From: Isosphaeraceae bacterium
Lineage (GTDB): Bacteria > Planctomycetota > Planctomycetia > Isosphaerales > Isosphaeraceae
DNA: 62,453 bases
Direction: 5' to 3'
Assembly (NCBI GenBank): GCA_021324445.1
Contig: JAJPJC010000470.1
Coordinates: 1 to 62,453 of the forward strand
The stretch's first letter is position 1; every line of letters begins with the position of its first letter. This document shows, piece by piece, positions 7,380-15,138 of this stretch. Both the position numbers and the translations under genes were made by a program. Below the pieces are notes generated by a model that saw only the letters and a list, made by a program, of their open reading frames with translations, was not told where the DNA came from and did no database searches.

Positions 7380-10300
7380 ATGAACCACGACAACTCACAG
7401 CCGACCGCCGATCCCGGCCGGCCCGCCGAGCGGATCGCCATCGCGGCCACGTTCACGGCCGAGCCGGTCGCGGAGGCGCTGGGCTTCTGGATGGACGAGC
7501 TCGGCCGGTCCTGGTCGATCGCGTTTGCACCGTACAACCAGGTCTTCCAGGAGCTGCTGGACCCGGCCAGCCTGCTGTCGCGCAACCCGCGGGGGATCAA
7601 CGTGCTGCTGGTCCGGCTCGAGGACTGGCAGCGGTTCGGCGCGGGCTCGTCGAGCCGGGAGGTCCGCGCGGAGCACCTGTCGCGCAACGCCGCCGAGCTG
7701 GTGGAGGCGGTGCGCGTGGCGGCGGCCCGGTCGTCCGCCCGGCTGATCCTCGCCTTCTGCCCGGCCTCACCGCCAGCGATGGCCGACCTGCCGACGCGCG
7801 ACCTGTTCGAGCAGATCGAGGATCGGATCGCCGCCGAGCTGCAAGGCGTCCCGGGCCTCTGCCTGATCCGCACGGGCGACTTCCAGGTCTATCCGGTCGA
7901 CCAGGCCCACGACCCCGAGCGGGACCGGCTGGCGCATATTCCCTACACCCCGCTGTTCTACGCCGCCTTGGGGACGATCCTGGCCCGGCGGATCCACGCC
8001 CTGACGAGCCCGCCCTACAAGGTCGTCGTTCTGGACTGCGACAACACGCTCTGGAAGGGTGTCCTGGGCGAAGACGGGGTCGAGGGCATCGCGATCCCGC
8101 CGGCCTGGGCGCGCGGGCAAGACATCCTGGTGCGGCTGGCCCGCCAGGGGTTCCTGCTGGGCCTGTGCAGCAAGAACAACGAGGCCGACGTGCTGGCTGT
8201 CTTCGACCATCGGGCGGAGATGATCCTGAAGCGCGATCACCTGGTCTGCTGGCGGATCAACTGGCAGCCCAAGTCGGAGAACATCCGCGCGATGGCGCGG
8301 GAGCTGAACCTCGGCCTGGACAGCGTCATCTTCCTGGACGACAACCCGATCGAATGCGCCGAGGTCCGGGCGGGATGCCCGGAGGTCCTGACCTTGCGGC
8401 TGCCGATCGAGGGGGACCTGGTCCGCTTCCTCGAGCACGTCTGGGCGTTCGACCGGCCGAACGTGACCGCCGAGGATCGGCAACGGACGGCGATGTACCG
8501 GCAGGAGATCGAACGCGCCCGGCTCCAGCAGGAGGCGCCGAGCCTCGAGGCCTTCCTGGCGGGCCTGGACCTCCGGATCGCGATTGCCGAGCCGGCGCCT
8601 GATCAGATCGACCGCGTCGCGCAGCTCACGCAACGGACCAACCAGTTCAACTTCACCACGATTCGCCGCGATGCCGGGGAGATCCACCGCCTGGCGGACT
8701 CGGGCCGGGAATGCCGGGTGGTCACGGTCCGCGACCGGTTCGGCGACTACGGGCTGGTCGGGGTGCTGATCTTCGCCGCGCGGGGGGATGCCCTGGAGGT
8801 CGACACCTTCCTCCTGAGCTGCCGCGTCCTGGGCCGAGGGGTCGAGCACCGGATGCTCGGCGAGCTGGGGACGATCGCCCGGCAGCGGGGCCTGTCGTGG
8901 GTCGAGGCTCCTGTCATCCCCACGGTGAAGAACCAGCCGGCGCGCGACTTCCTCGCGCGGGTGGCCGCCGCCGACCGCGCCGATCGCGACGGGATGTGGC
9001 TGTACCGCATCCCCGCCGCGGCAGCCGCAACCATCACCTACCGCCCCGAGGCTGCCGCGGGGGCGGATGAAGACCCTCTCCTCCCGACCGCTCGCCACAC
9101 GGCACCGGTCGAGACGATGGGGCCAGGCCCGTGGCAGCGGTTCGAGCGGATCGCCGCCGAGCTGTATCTGCCCGAGCAGGTGCTGGAGACCATCCGGTCG
9201 CGCCCCCGTCGCCGTCGCGGCCTCACGGCGGAGGGCCGGCCTCCGATCGCGCCTCGGACCGAGCTCGAGACGGCGATGGCCGAGCTCTGGGCGAGCGTGC
9301 TCCGGGTCGAGCCGGTCGGCATCCGCGATGATTTCTTCGACCTGGGCGGGACCTCGCTCCTGAGCGTCGACCTGTGCGCCCAGATCGAGCGCCGGTTCGG
9401 GAAGAAGCTACCGCTGACGGCGATCCTGGAGGCTCCGACCGTCGAACGCCTGGCCCGGCTGGTGGCCGAGGATCCTGCCGCCGGGAGGGACTCCCTGGTG
9501 CCGATCCGACCCGGCGGAGACGGGCCGCCGCTGTTCCTGGTCCACGACGGCGACGGCGAGACAATGCTCTACCGCAACCTGGCCCTGCGGCTGAAGCCGG
9601 AGCACGCCGTCTACGGCCTCCAACCCTTGTCGCGGGGGGAGGCCCCGATCGCGCACACCCGCATCCCCGAGATGGCCGCCCATCACGTCGATCGGATCCG
9701 GTCGGTGCAGCCCAAGGGTCCGTACCTGGTGGGTGGGATGTGCGCCGGCGGCGTGCTGGCCTTCGAGGTCGCCCGGCAGTTGCAAGCGGAGGGGGAGGCC
9801 GTCGCCATGGTCGCACTCCTGGACGCGGCCGACGTCGCGGCGCCGGCGAAGGCCTGGCGCGTCGCCCGGGGCCGGGCCCAGAGCTTCGCCGCGGTCTTCC
9901 GCCCGGATCCCTCGGCCCGCCCCGGCCGGCGCGCCCTGGCGATCCTGGCCCGGGCCGCGCGCAAGGCCCGCAACCTGGCGGTCTACGAGACCGGGACGCG
10001 GCTGGCGGCCCTGCGGGATGGACTCCGGTTCCGGCTGCTCCGCCATTACCTCGACCGGGGGAAGCGCCTGCCCCGATGGCTGGAGCGGATCCCCGTGCGG
10101 ACGGTCTACCAGCTCGCCGAGCGGGACTACCACCCGTCGGGCCGGTTCGATGGGGAGCTCGTCCTGTTCCGGGCCACGGCCGGCAGCGGCGCGGTCAACG
10201 ACGAACCCTTCATCGAGCGCTACGAGGACCCGCTCCTGGGCTGGGGCCGGCGCGCGACCCGAGGCGTCCGGGTGCTCGACGTGCCGGGAGGCCACTCCAG

Positions 10301-10445
10301 CATGCTCCAGGAACCGAATGTCCGGGTGCTGGCCCAGCAGATGCAGGCCTACCTCGATGCGGCCCTGGCCCCCGGGCCGTCGCTGGCCCTTGAAAGTAGG
10401 TCAGGCTTTAGCCTGACGCTCCGAGAATGTCAGGCTAAAGCCTGA
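7380..10445 (+). CDS. FkbH-like HAD protein fused to acyl carrier protein and a Cys-type thioesterase
   Basis: The 1,021-residue product has three parts. Residues 1 to about 560 form an FkbH-like protein with the HAD motif LDCDNTLWKGVLGE (D219 and D221). FkbH enzymes load a glyceryl unit from 1,3-bisphosphoglycerate onto a carrier protein. Residues about 620-700 are a carrier domain with DLGGTSLLS; Ser659 is the expected phosphopantetheine site. Residues about 715-1000 are an alpha/beta-hydrolase thioesterase whose nucleophile elbow reads GGMCAGG, so Cys788 replaces the usual Ser. The C-terminal 17 residues and the stop TGA come from the palindrome at 10396-10450. Inference: it attaches a glyceryl or related acyl group to the glycan. 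A phosphopantetheinyl transferase is not in the window. Confidence 0.85.
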   Translation: MNHDNSQPTADPGRPAERIAIAATFTAEPVAEALGFWMDELGRSWSIAFAPYNQVFQELLDPASLLSRNPRGINVLLVRLEDWQRFGAGSSSREVRAEHLSRNAAELVEAVRVAAARSSARLILAFCPASPPAMADLPTRDLFEQIEDRIAAELQGVPGLCLIRTGDFQVYPVDQAHDPERDRLAHIPYTPLFYAALGTILARRIHALTSPPYKVVVLDCDNTLWKGVLGEDGVEGIAIPPAWARGQDILVRLARQGFLLGLCSKNNEADVLAVFDHRAEMILKRDHLVCWRINWQPKSENIRAMARELNLGLDSVIFLDDNPIECAEVRAGCPEVLTLRLPIEGDLVRFLEHVWAFDRPNVTAEDRQRTAMYRQEIERARLQQEAPSLEAFLAGLDLRIAIAEPAPDQIDRVAQLTQRTNQFNFTTIRRDAGEIHRLADSGRECRVVTVRDRFGDYGLVGVLIFAARGDALEVDTFLLSCRVLGRGVEHRMLGELGTIARQRGLSWVEAPVIPTVKNQPARDFLARVAAADRADRDGMWLYRIPAAAAATITYRPEAAAGADEDPLLPTARHTAPVETMGPGPWQRFERIAAELYLPEQVLETIRSRPRRRRGLTAEGRPPIAPRTELETAMAELWASVLRVEPVGIRDDFFDLGGTSLLSVDLCAQIERRFGKKLPLTAILEAPTVERLARLVAEDPAAGRDSLVPIRPGGDGPPLFLVHDGDGETMLYRNLALRLKPEHAVYGLQPLSRGEAPIAHTRIPEMAAHHVDRIRSVQPKGPYLVGGMCAGGVLAFEVARQLQAEGEAVAMVALLDAADVAAPAKAWRVARGRAQSFAAVFRPDPSARPGRRALAILARAARKARNLAVYETGTRLAALRDGLRFRLLRHYLDRGKRLPRWLERIPVRTVYQLAERDYHPSGRFDGELVLFRATAGSGAVNDEPFIERYEDPLLGWGRRATRGVRVLDVPGGHSSMLQEPNVRVLAQQMQAYLDAALAPGPSLALESRSGFSLTLRECQAKA

Positions 10446-10450
10446 CCTAC
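10396..10450. repeat. Nested palindrome, GTAGGTCAGGCT class (copy D)
   Basis: Two perfect 22-bp inverted arms, 10396-10417 and 10429-10450, flank an 11-bp loop. Each arm is itself close to a palindrome (TCAGGCT-TT-AGCCTGA), so the unit can fold as one long hairpin or as two small ones. It overlaps the 3' end of the preceding gene, whose stop codon TGA at 10443-10445 lies in the right arm. The next gene starts four bases later. Related copies are at 21664 and 41243. Confidence 0.92.
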
Positions 10451-10454
10451 GCAA

Positions 10455-11519
10455 ATGGATCATCTCGGCATCGTGACGATCGGTCGGAATGAAGGAGAAC
10501 GGCTGCGCCGCTGCCTGAGGTCGCTCCTCGGGCGCGGCCTGCCGGTGGTCTATGTCGATTCGGCCTCGAACGACGGCAGCGCCGAGCTGGCCCGGTCCCT
10601 GGGCGCGGAGGTGGTCGAGCTGGACCCGTCCCAGCCCGTCGGCGTGCCGCGCGCCCGCAACGAGGGCTTCGACCGGCTCTGTCAGCTCGACCCCGAGGTC
10701 CGCTTCGTCCAGTTCGTGGATGGCGACTGCGAGGTGGTCGACGGCTGGCTGGAGCAGGCCTACCGCGTCCTCCAGGAGCGCCCCGAGGTGGCGCTGGTGA
10801 CCGGCCGCCGCCGCGAGCGGTTCCCCGAGCGGTCGACCTACAACCGCCTGGCCGACCTGGAATGGGACATGCCGGTGGGCGAGCTCCAGGGCTCGCACGG
10901 CGACATCATGGTCCGCGCCGAAGCATTCCGCCGGGCCGGGGGCTTCGATCCCGCGGTGCTGGTCAGCGAAGATTACGAGCTGTGCCTGCGGCTGCGGAAG
11001 CAGGGCTGGACCCTGCTGCGGATCGACGCGGCCATGACCCTCCACGACATGGCGATGACCCGGTTCGGGCAATGGTGGTGGCGGGCCGTCCGCAGCGGCT
11101 ATGGCTACGCCGACGGCTGGGCCCTGCACGGCAAGCCTCCCGAGCGGCACTACCTCCGCGAGGTCCGCAGCATCTTGGTCTGGGGGCTGATCCTGCCGGC
11201 CCTGATCCTGATCCTGCTCTGGCCGACGCGGGGCGCCAGCCTCGCCCTGCTGGCCGGCTACCTCTACCTCTACGGGCGGATCCATCGGTACGGGATCCGC
11301 CGCGGCTGGTCGAGACGCGACTCCCGGCTCTTCGCCCGCTGGTGCGTCCTGGCCAAGTTCCCCCTGGCCTGGGGCCTGATCGTCTACGGGTTCCGCCGGC
11401 TCACGCGCCAGCAGCGGCGGATCATCGAGTACAAGGGCGACGGCCCGGAGGCTGGCCCCGGGCAGCCGAGGGGGGCTGCCCGTGACCTCGGCGCGGGTGC
11501 GGAAGTCACGTTAGGATAA
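10455..11519 (+). CDS. Glycosyltransferase family 2 with C-terminal membrane segments
   Basis: The 354-residue product begins LGIVTIGRNEGERLRRCL, the GT-A N-terminus of family 2, with VYVDSASNDGS as the nucleotide-binding strand and QFVDGDCEV as the DxD-like region near residue 90. A hydrophobic stretch around residues 235-275 suggests membrane attachment. It starts a few bases after a palindrome, which may influence its translation (inference). The tail is charged and poorly conserved in appearance. Such enzymes transfer a sugar from a nucleotide donor to a lipid-linked glycan; donor and acceptor are unknown. Confidence 0.85.
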   Translation: MDHLGIVTIGRNEGERLRRCLRSLLGRGLPVVYVDSASNDGSAELARSLGAEVVELDPSQPVGVPRARNEGFDRLCQLDPEVRFVQFVDGDCEVVDGWLEQAYRVLQERPEVALVTGRRRERFPERSTYNRLADLEWDMPVGELQGSHGDIMVRAEAFRRAGGFDPAVLVSEDYELCLRLRKQGWTLLRIDAAMTLHDMAMTRFGQWWWRAVRSGYGYADGWALHGKPPERHYLREVRSILVWGLILPALILILLWPTRGASLALLAGYLYLYGRIHRYGIRRGWSRRDSRLFARWCVLAKFPLAWGLIVYGFRRLTRQQRRIIEYKGDGPEAGPGQPRGAARDLGAGAEVTLG

Positions 11520-11534
11520 AATCGCGGTGATGGA

Positions 11535-11628
11535 ATTCCGGATTCTCGACTCCAAATTCCAGATTCCGGATTCCAGATTCCAAATGATGAGATGATGTTT
11601 TCGGAATTCGAGGTTTGGAATCGGGAAT
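11535..11628. repeat. Heptamer-armed inverted repeat, ATTYCAG class (copy C2)
   Basis: Seven heptamers at 11535-11583 (ATTCCGG, ATTCTCG, ACTCCAA, ATTCCAG, ATTCCGG, ATTCCAG, ATTCCAA) form the left arm; TTGGAAT and CGGGAAT at 11615-11628 form the right arm. The loop carries the same ATGATGAGATGATG and TTCGGAATTCGA blocks as copy C1 at 4868, and similarity continues for some 15 bases past the right arm. The left arm is more degenerate and far shorter than in C1, consistent with array length varying between copies. Confidence 0.88.
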
Positions 11629-11666
11629 TCTTCGGTTGTGGTGCCACCGCCAGGGATCGCGATCCG

Positions 11667-13079
11667 ATGTTCGACGTACCCGTGATGGTCGTGGGCGACG
11701 TGATGCTGGATCGGCACGTGCACGGGCACGTGCGGCGGATCTCGCCGGAGGCGCCCGTGCCGGTGGTGGGGTTCGTGCGGGAGGACTGCACGCCCGGGGG
11801 AGCCGGGAACGTCGCGGCGACCCTGGCGGGGCTGGGATGCCGGGTGACCCTGGCCGGGTTGGTGGGCGCCGATCCGGAGGAAGCTCAGCTCCGCGCGGCC
11901 TTGCATTCCAGGGGTGTCCAGCGGCTGGCGTTGCTCCAGGGGGCCGGTCTGACGACCATCAGCAAGACCCGCATCCTGTCCGACACCCGGCAGCAGCTCC
12001 TGCGGCTGGACCGCGACGGCGATCGGGCCGCCTTCGCCGCCGTCGCCGGGGAGCTGCTCGAGCGGATTCTCCCCGGGATCGACGAGCACGCCGCGGTGGT
12101 CCTGGCCGATTACGAGAAAGGTGCCGTGACCGCCGCGGCGGCCCGCGCCGTCATCGGGCGTTGCCGGCAACGGGGGATCCCCTGCGTGGTCGACCCCAAG
12201 AAGCCGGACTTCACGGCGTATGCCCGCGCGACCGTGGTGACCCCGAATCTCCTGGAGGCGGAGCGGGCCGCCGGCCGGCCGCTGGCGGGGGATGAGGCGA
12301 TCGCGCGGGCGGCCGATCAGCTCCGGACCGAGCTGGCCCTGGACGCCCTGCTGATCACCCGCGGCCCGGACGGGATGACCCTGGCCCACGCGGGTGGGAC
12401 CACCCACATCCCGGCCCAGGTCCGCGACGTGGCCGATGTGACCGGGGCCGGCGACACGGTCGTGGCCGTGCTGGCGGCCTGCCTGGGCTCCGGCTGGGAC
12501 CTGGCCGACGCCTGCCGGCTGGCCAACCGAGCCGCCGGGATCGCGGTCAGCCACCCGGGGACCTACGTCGTCCACGCCGATGAGCTGGCCATGGCCTGGA
12601 AGGGATTGTCCCCCAAGATCCTCCAGCGGCCGGCGGCGCGGCAGCGGTTGAGCGAGGCCCGCCGCCGCGGGCGCACGATCGTGTTCACCAACGGCTGCTT
12701 CGACATCCTGCACGCCGGCCACCTGGCGTGCCTGGAGGGGTCCAAACGGCTGGGCGACCTCCTGGTCGTGGGCCTGAACTCGGATGCCTCGGTCCGCGGC
12801 CTCAAGGGCGATTCCCGCCCCGTGATCACCGAGGAGGACCGGGCGAGCCTGCTCGCCGGGCTGGCCTGCGTCGACGTGGTGGTCCTCTTCGATGAGCCGA
12901 CCCCCGCGGCGCTGATCGAGGAGCTGGAGCCCGACGTGCTGGTCAAGGGGGGCGATTACACCCCCGATCAGATCGCCGGCGCGGAATTCGTGCGCCGCCG
13001 CGGCGGCCGGGTCGTCGTCCTGCCCCTGGTGCCGGGCCTGAGCACCACGGCGATCCTCGAGCGGAGTGCCCTGCGATGA
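11667..13079 (+). CDS. hldE: Bifunctional heptose-7-phosphate kinase / heptose-1-phosphate adenylyltransferase
   Basis: The 470-residue product matches HldE (RfaE). The N-terminal ribokinase-like domain contains DVMLDRHVHG, PGGAGNVA and the ATP/catalytic motif GAGDTVVAVLA. The C-terminal cytidylyltransferase-like domain begins near residue 330 with FTNGCFDILHAGH. HldE makes the beta-1-phosphate and ADP-heptose, the donor for GT9 heptosyltransferases such as the next gene. An in-frame extension to 11592 would translate the repeat element, so the ATG at 11667 is chosen. The locus therefore carries elements of both the ADP-heptose and GDP-heptose branches; no GmhA or HldD is visible here. Confidence 0.9.
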   Translation: MFDVPVMVVGDVMLDRHVHGHVRRISPEAPVPVVGFVREDCTPGGAGNVAATLAGLGCRVTLAGLVGADPEEAQLRAALHSRGVQRLALLQGAGLTTISKTRILSDTRQQLLRLDRDGDRAAFAAVAGELLERILPGIDEHAAVVLADYEKGAVTAAAARAVIGRCRQRGIPCVVDPKKPDFTAYARATVVTPNLLEAERAAGRPLAGDEAIARAADQLRTELALDALLITRGPDGMTLAHAGGTTHIPAQVRDVADVTGAGDTVVAVLAACLGSGWDLADACRLANRAAGIAVSHPGTYVVHADELAMAWKGLSPKILQRPAARQRLSEARRRGRTIVFTNGCFDILHAGHLACLEGSKRLGDLLVVGLNSDASVRGLKGDSRPVITEEDRASLLAGLACVDVVVLFDEPTPAALIEELEPDVLVKGGDYTPDQIAGAEFVRRRGGRVVVLPLVPGLSTTAILERSALR

Positions 13080-14188
13080 GGCTCGCGCAGCTCGCCGCCC
13101 GGGCCGGCCGGTTCCTGTGGTGGCGGACCTACATGAGCTGGATCTACCCCCTGGGGGATCCCCTGTCGGCGCGGTGGGGTTGGGCCGCCCGGCTGGTCCG
13201 CTGGCCGCTGCCGTGGCTGGCCCCGTATCGCCGGAGCCAGCTGCATCTGTTGCGACCGGCGGCCCTCGGCGACGTCCTGATGTGCACCCCCGCGCTGCGG
13301 GAGCTCAAGCGGCGCAATCCCTCGTGTCAGGTCACGGTCTATACGAAATTCCCCGACGCGATCGCGGGGCTTCCGTTCATCGACCGGGTCGGCCGGGTCG
13401 ACGAAAGCCCCGGGGATGCCATCTGGCCGAATTACGAACGAAGCCTCCCTCCGCGCCGCCACATCGCGCGGATCTTCGGTGACCACCTCGGGCTGGCCGT
13501 ACACGATATCCGGCCTTCCTGCGTCGTGGACCCGGCGCTGCGCGACCGGTTCCGGGCGGCCTGGCAGGACCGGCCCCGGCCCTGGATCGTCGTCAGCCGC
13601 CGCGCCGGCGGCTGGACCCCGAACAAGGACTGGCCCGACGAACTCTGGGACGAACTCATCGACCGGATGGCGTCCCGGGGGACGGTCATCGAGGTGGGTG
13701 TCGAGGCCGCGGGCCTGCCGCCGCGATCCGGCGGCTCGTATGTCGACCTGAGAGGTCAAACCACCGTGCCCGAGCTGATCGCCGCCATCGCCGCCAGCGA
13801 CGTGCTGGTCGGCCCGATCACGGGGACGGTCCACATCGCCGCCGCGGTGGGCGTCCCCGCGGTCGTCATCTACGGCGGCTACGAGCATCCCAACTGTTCG
13901 TCCTACCCTGGGAATATCAACCTCTACAGCCCGGTGGACTGCGCCCCGTGCTGGCTGCGCGACCCTTGCCCCTTCGGCAAGAAATGCCTGCACCAGATCA
14001 CCCCGGACCAGGTCGAGGCCGCGGTCCATCGGCTCTGGGCCGCCAACCGCTCAGGCTCCTCCGCCGGCACCCCTGGGGTTCGCCCCCAAAGCAGCTCCTG
14101 GGAACCATTCCCGACAGCCAGTTCAGCCCACACTCAAGGCCTGCTCACCATGCCGAGCAAAGGGAGCGAGCGTGCGCACCACCACTGA
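13076..14188 (+). CDS. ADP-heptose:glycan heptosyltransferase, GT9
   Basis: The 370-residue product overlaps the end of hldE by 4 bp (ATGA). It has the GT9 layout: LRPAALGDVLMCTPALRELKRR in the N-terminal half (shown here only as its family pattern of a small-residue loop near residue 60) and VGPITGTVHIAAAVGVPAV in the C-terminal half, the nucleotide-binding region of heptosyltransferases. A cysteine-rich segment (CAPCWLRDPC) near residue 285 resembles that of WaaF-like enzymes. It presumably transfers heptose from ADP-heptose made by HldE. The last 30 residues look like a low-complexity tail and overlap the next gene by 17 bp. Confidence 0.85.
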   Translation: MRLAQLAARAGRFLWWRTYMSWIYPLGDPLSARWGWAARLVRWPLPWLAPYRRSQLHLLRPAALGDVLMCTPALRELKRRNPSCQVTVYTKFPDAIAGLPFIDRVGRVDESPGDAIWPNYERSLPPRRHIARIFGDHLGLAVHDIRPSCVVDPALRDRFRAAWQDRPRPWIVVSRRAGGWTPNKDWPDELWDELIDRMASRGTVIEVGVEAAGLPPRSGGSYVDLRGQTTVPELIAAIAASDVLVGPITGTVHIAAAVGVPAVVIYGGYEHPNCSSYPGNINLYSPVDCAPCWLRDPCPFGKKCLHQITPDQVEAAVHRLWAANRSGSSAGTPGVRPQSSSWEPFPTASSAHTQGLLTMPSKGSERAHHH

Positions 14189-15080
14189 GATCCCGAATGA
14201 GGAACTGGCCCTGGCCCTCCCGCGGAAGGGTCCACTCGCCGAGCCCCCCAAGGCGCTGGCGCTGACGGTCATCGAGCGCAAGCCGGGCTGGCGGTTCGTC
14301 GACCTGCGCGATCTGTGGCGCTATCGCGAGCTCCTGTTCTTCATGGTGTGGCGCGACATCAAGGTGCGCTACAAGCAGACCGCGCTCGGGGCGACCTGGG
14401 CGATCTTGCAGCCGTTGGCGACGATGGCGGTGCTGGTCATGCTCCTGGGCCGGGTGGCCCGGGTCCTCGACGCGGCGATCCCGTACTCGCTGTTCCTCTT
14501 CGCCGGACTGGTCCCCTGGATGTTCTTCGCCGCCGCGGTGGGCACCGCGGGCAACAGCGTGATGGGGAACCAGCACCTGGTCACGAAGATCTATTTTCCC
14601 CGTTTGCTGATGCCGTTGGCGGCGGTGGCGGCAGCCGTGGTGGATTTTCTCATCGCCTTCGGGATGCTGCTGCTGATCATGATGCCGCTCCACGGCGTGC
14701 GGCCGGGCTGGAGCCTGATCGCACTCCCCTTGGTCCTGCTCGTGCTGGTGATGCTGGCCGTCGGCCTGGGCACGCTGCTGGCGGCGTTGACGGTGGCCTA
14801 TCGCGATTTCCGGTCGATCGTCCCCTTGACCATGCAGCTCTGGATGTTCTCGACCTCGGCGCTCTTCTTCCAGGACCTGAGCAAGCTGGGTCCGCGCACC
14901 CGGGCGTTGATGCCGCTGAACCCGATGCACGGCGTGATCGTCAACTTCCGGGCGGCGGTGCTGGGGGGCCCCTTCGACTTACCGGCCGCGGGGATCTCGG
15001 CGCTGTGTGCCGTGGTCCTGTTGGTGATCGGCTGCATCTACTTCCGCCGGGTGGAGCGGAGCTTCGCGGACATCATTTGA
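14172..15080 (+). CDS. wzm: ABC-2 type polysaccharide export permease
   Basis: The 302-residue product starts at GTG 14172 inside the end of the heptosyltransferase gene. After a 50-residue cytoplasmic N-terminus, it has WRDIKVRYKQTALGATWAILQP, the conserved entry of the O-antigen/teichoic acid ABC-2 permease family, followed by about six hydrophobic segments. The next gene encodes the matching ATPase. The pair should move a completed lipid-linked glycan across the inner membrane. A later start is possible because the first residues are not conserved in the family. Confidence 0.92.
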   Translation: MRTTTEIPNEELALALPRKGPLAEPPKALALTVIERKPGWRFVDLRDLWRYRELLFFMVWRDIKVRYKQTALGATWAILQPLATMAVLVMLLGRVARVLDAAIPYSLFLFAGLVPWMFFAAAVGTAGNSVMGNQHLVTKIYFPRLLMPLAAVAAAVVDFLIAFGMLLLIMMPLHGVRPGWSLIALPLVLLVLVMLAVGLGTLLAALTVAYRDFRSIVPLTMQLWMFSTSALFFQDLSKLGPRTRALMPLNPMHGVIVNFRAAVLGGPFDLPAAGISALCAVVLLVIGCIYFRRVERSFADII

Positions 15081-15095
15081 ATTGAATGGAACCTG

Positions 15096-15123
15096 GTGGG
15101 GCAGCCGCCCTCGGCTGCCATCC
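15096..15123. repeat. Short palindrome, GGCAGCCG class (copy J1)
   Basis: GTGGGGCAGCCG and CGGCTGCCAT flank a few bases, forming a compact hairpin in the 58-bp gap between wzm and wzt, 15 bp before the wzt start codon. Near-identical units lie at 17577-17633 and 27431-27459, also just upstream of start codons. Confidence 0.7.
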
Positions 15124-15138
15124 TGGTGGGGACTGACG

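Noticed and set aside
4997..7873. Open frame of about 958 codons on the minus strand across the Gfo/Idh-SDR gene
   Set aside because: It runs through a repeat and two well-supported plus-strand genes; composition is typical of an antisense shadow.
11592..11666. Longer N-terminus of hldE
   Set aside because: It would translate part of the ATTYCAG element; HldE proteins begin close to the conserved VMVVGDVMLD block, matching the ATG at 11667.
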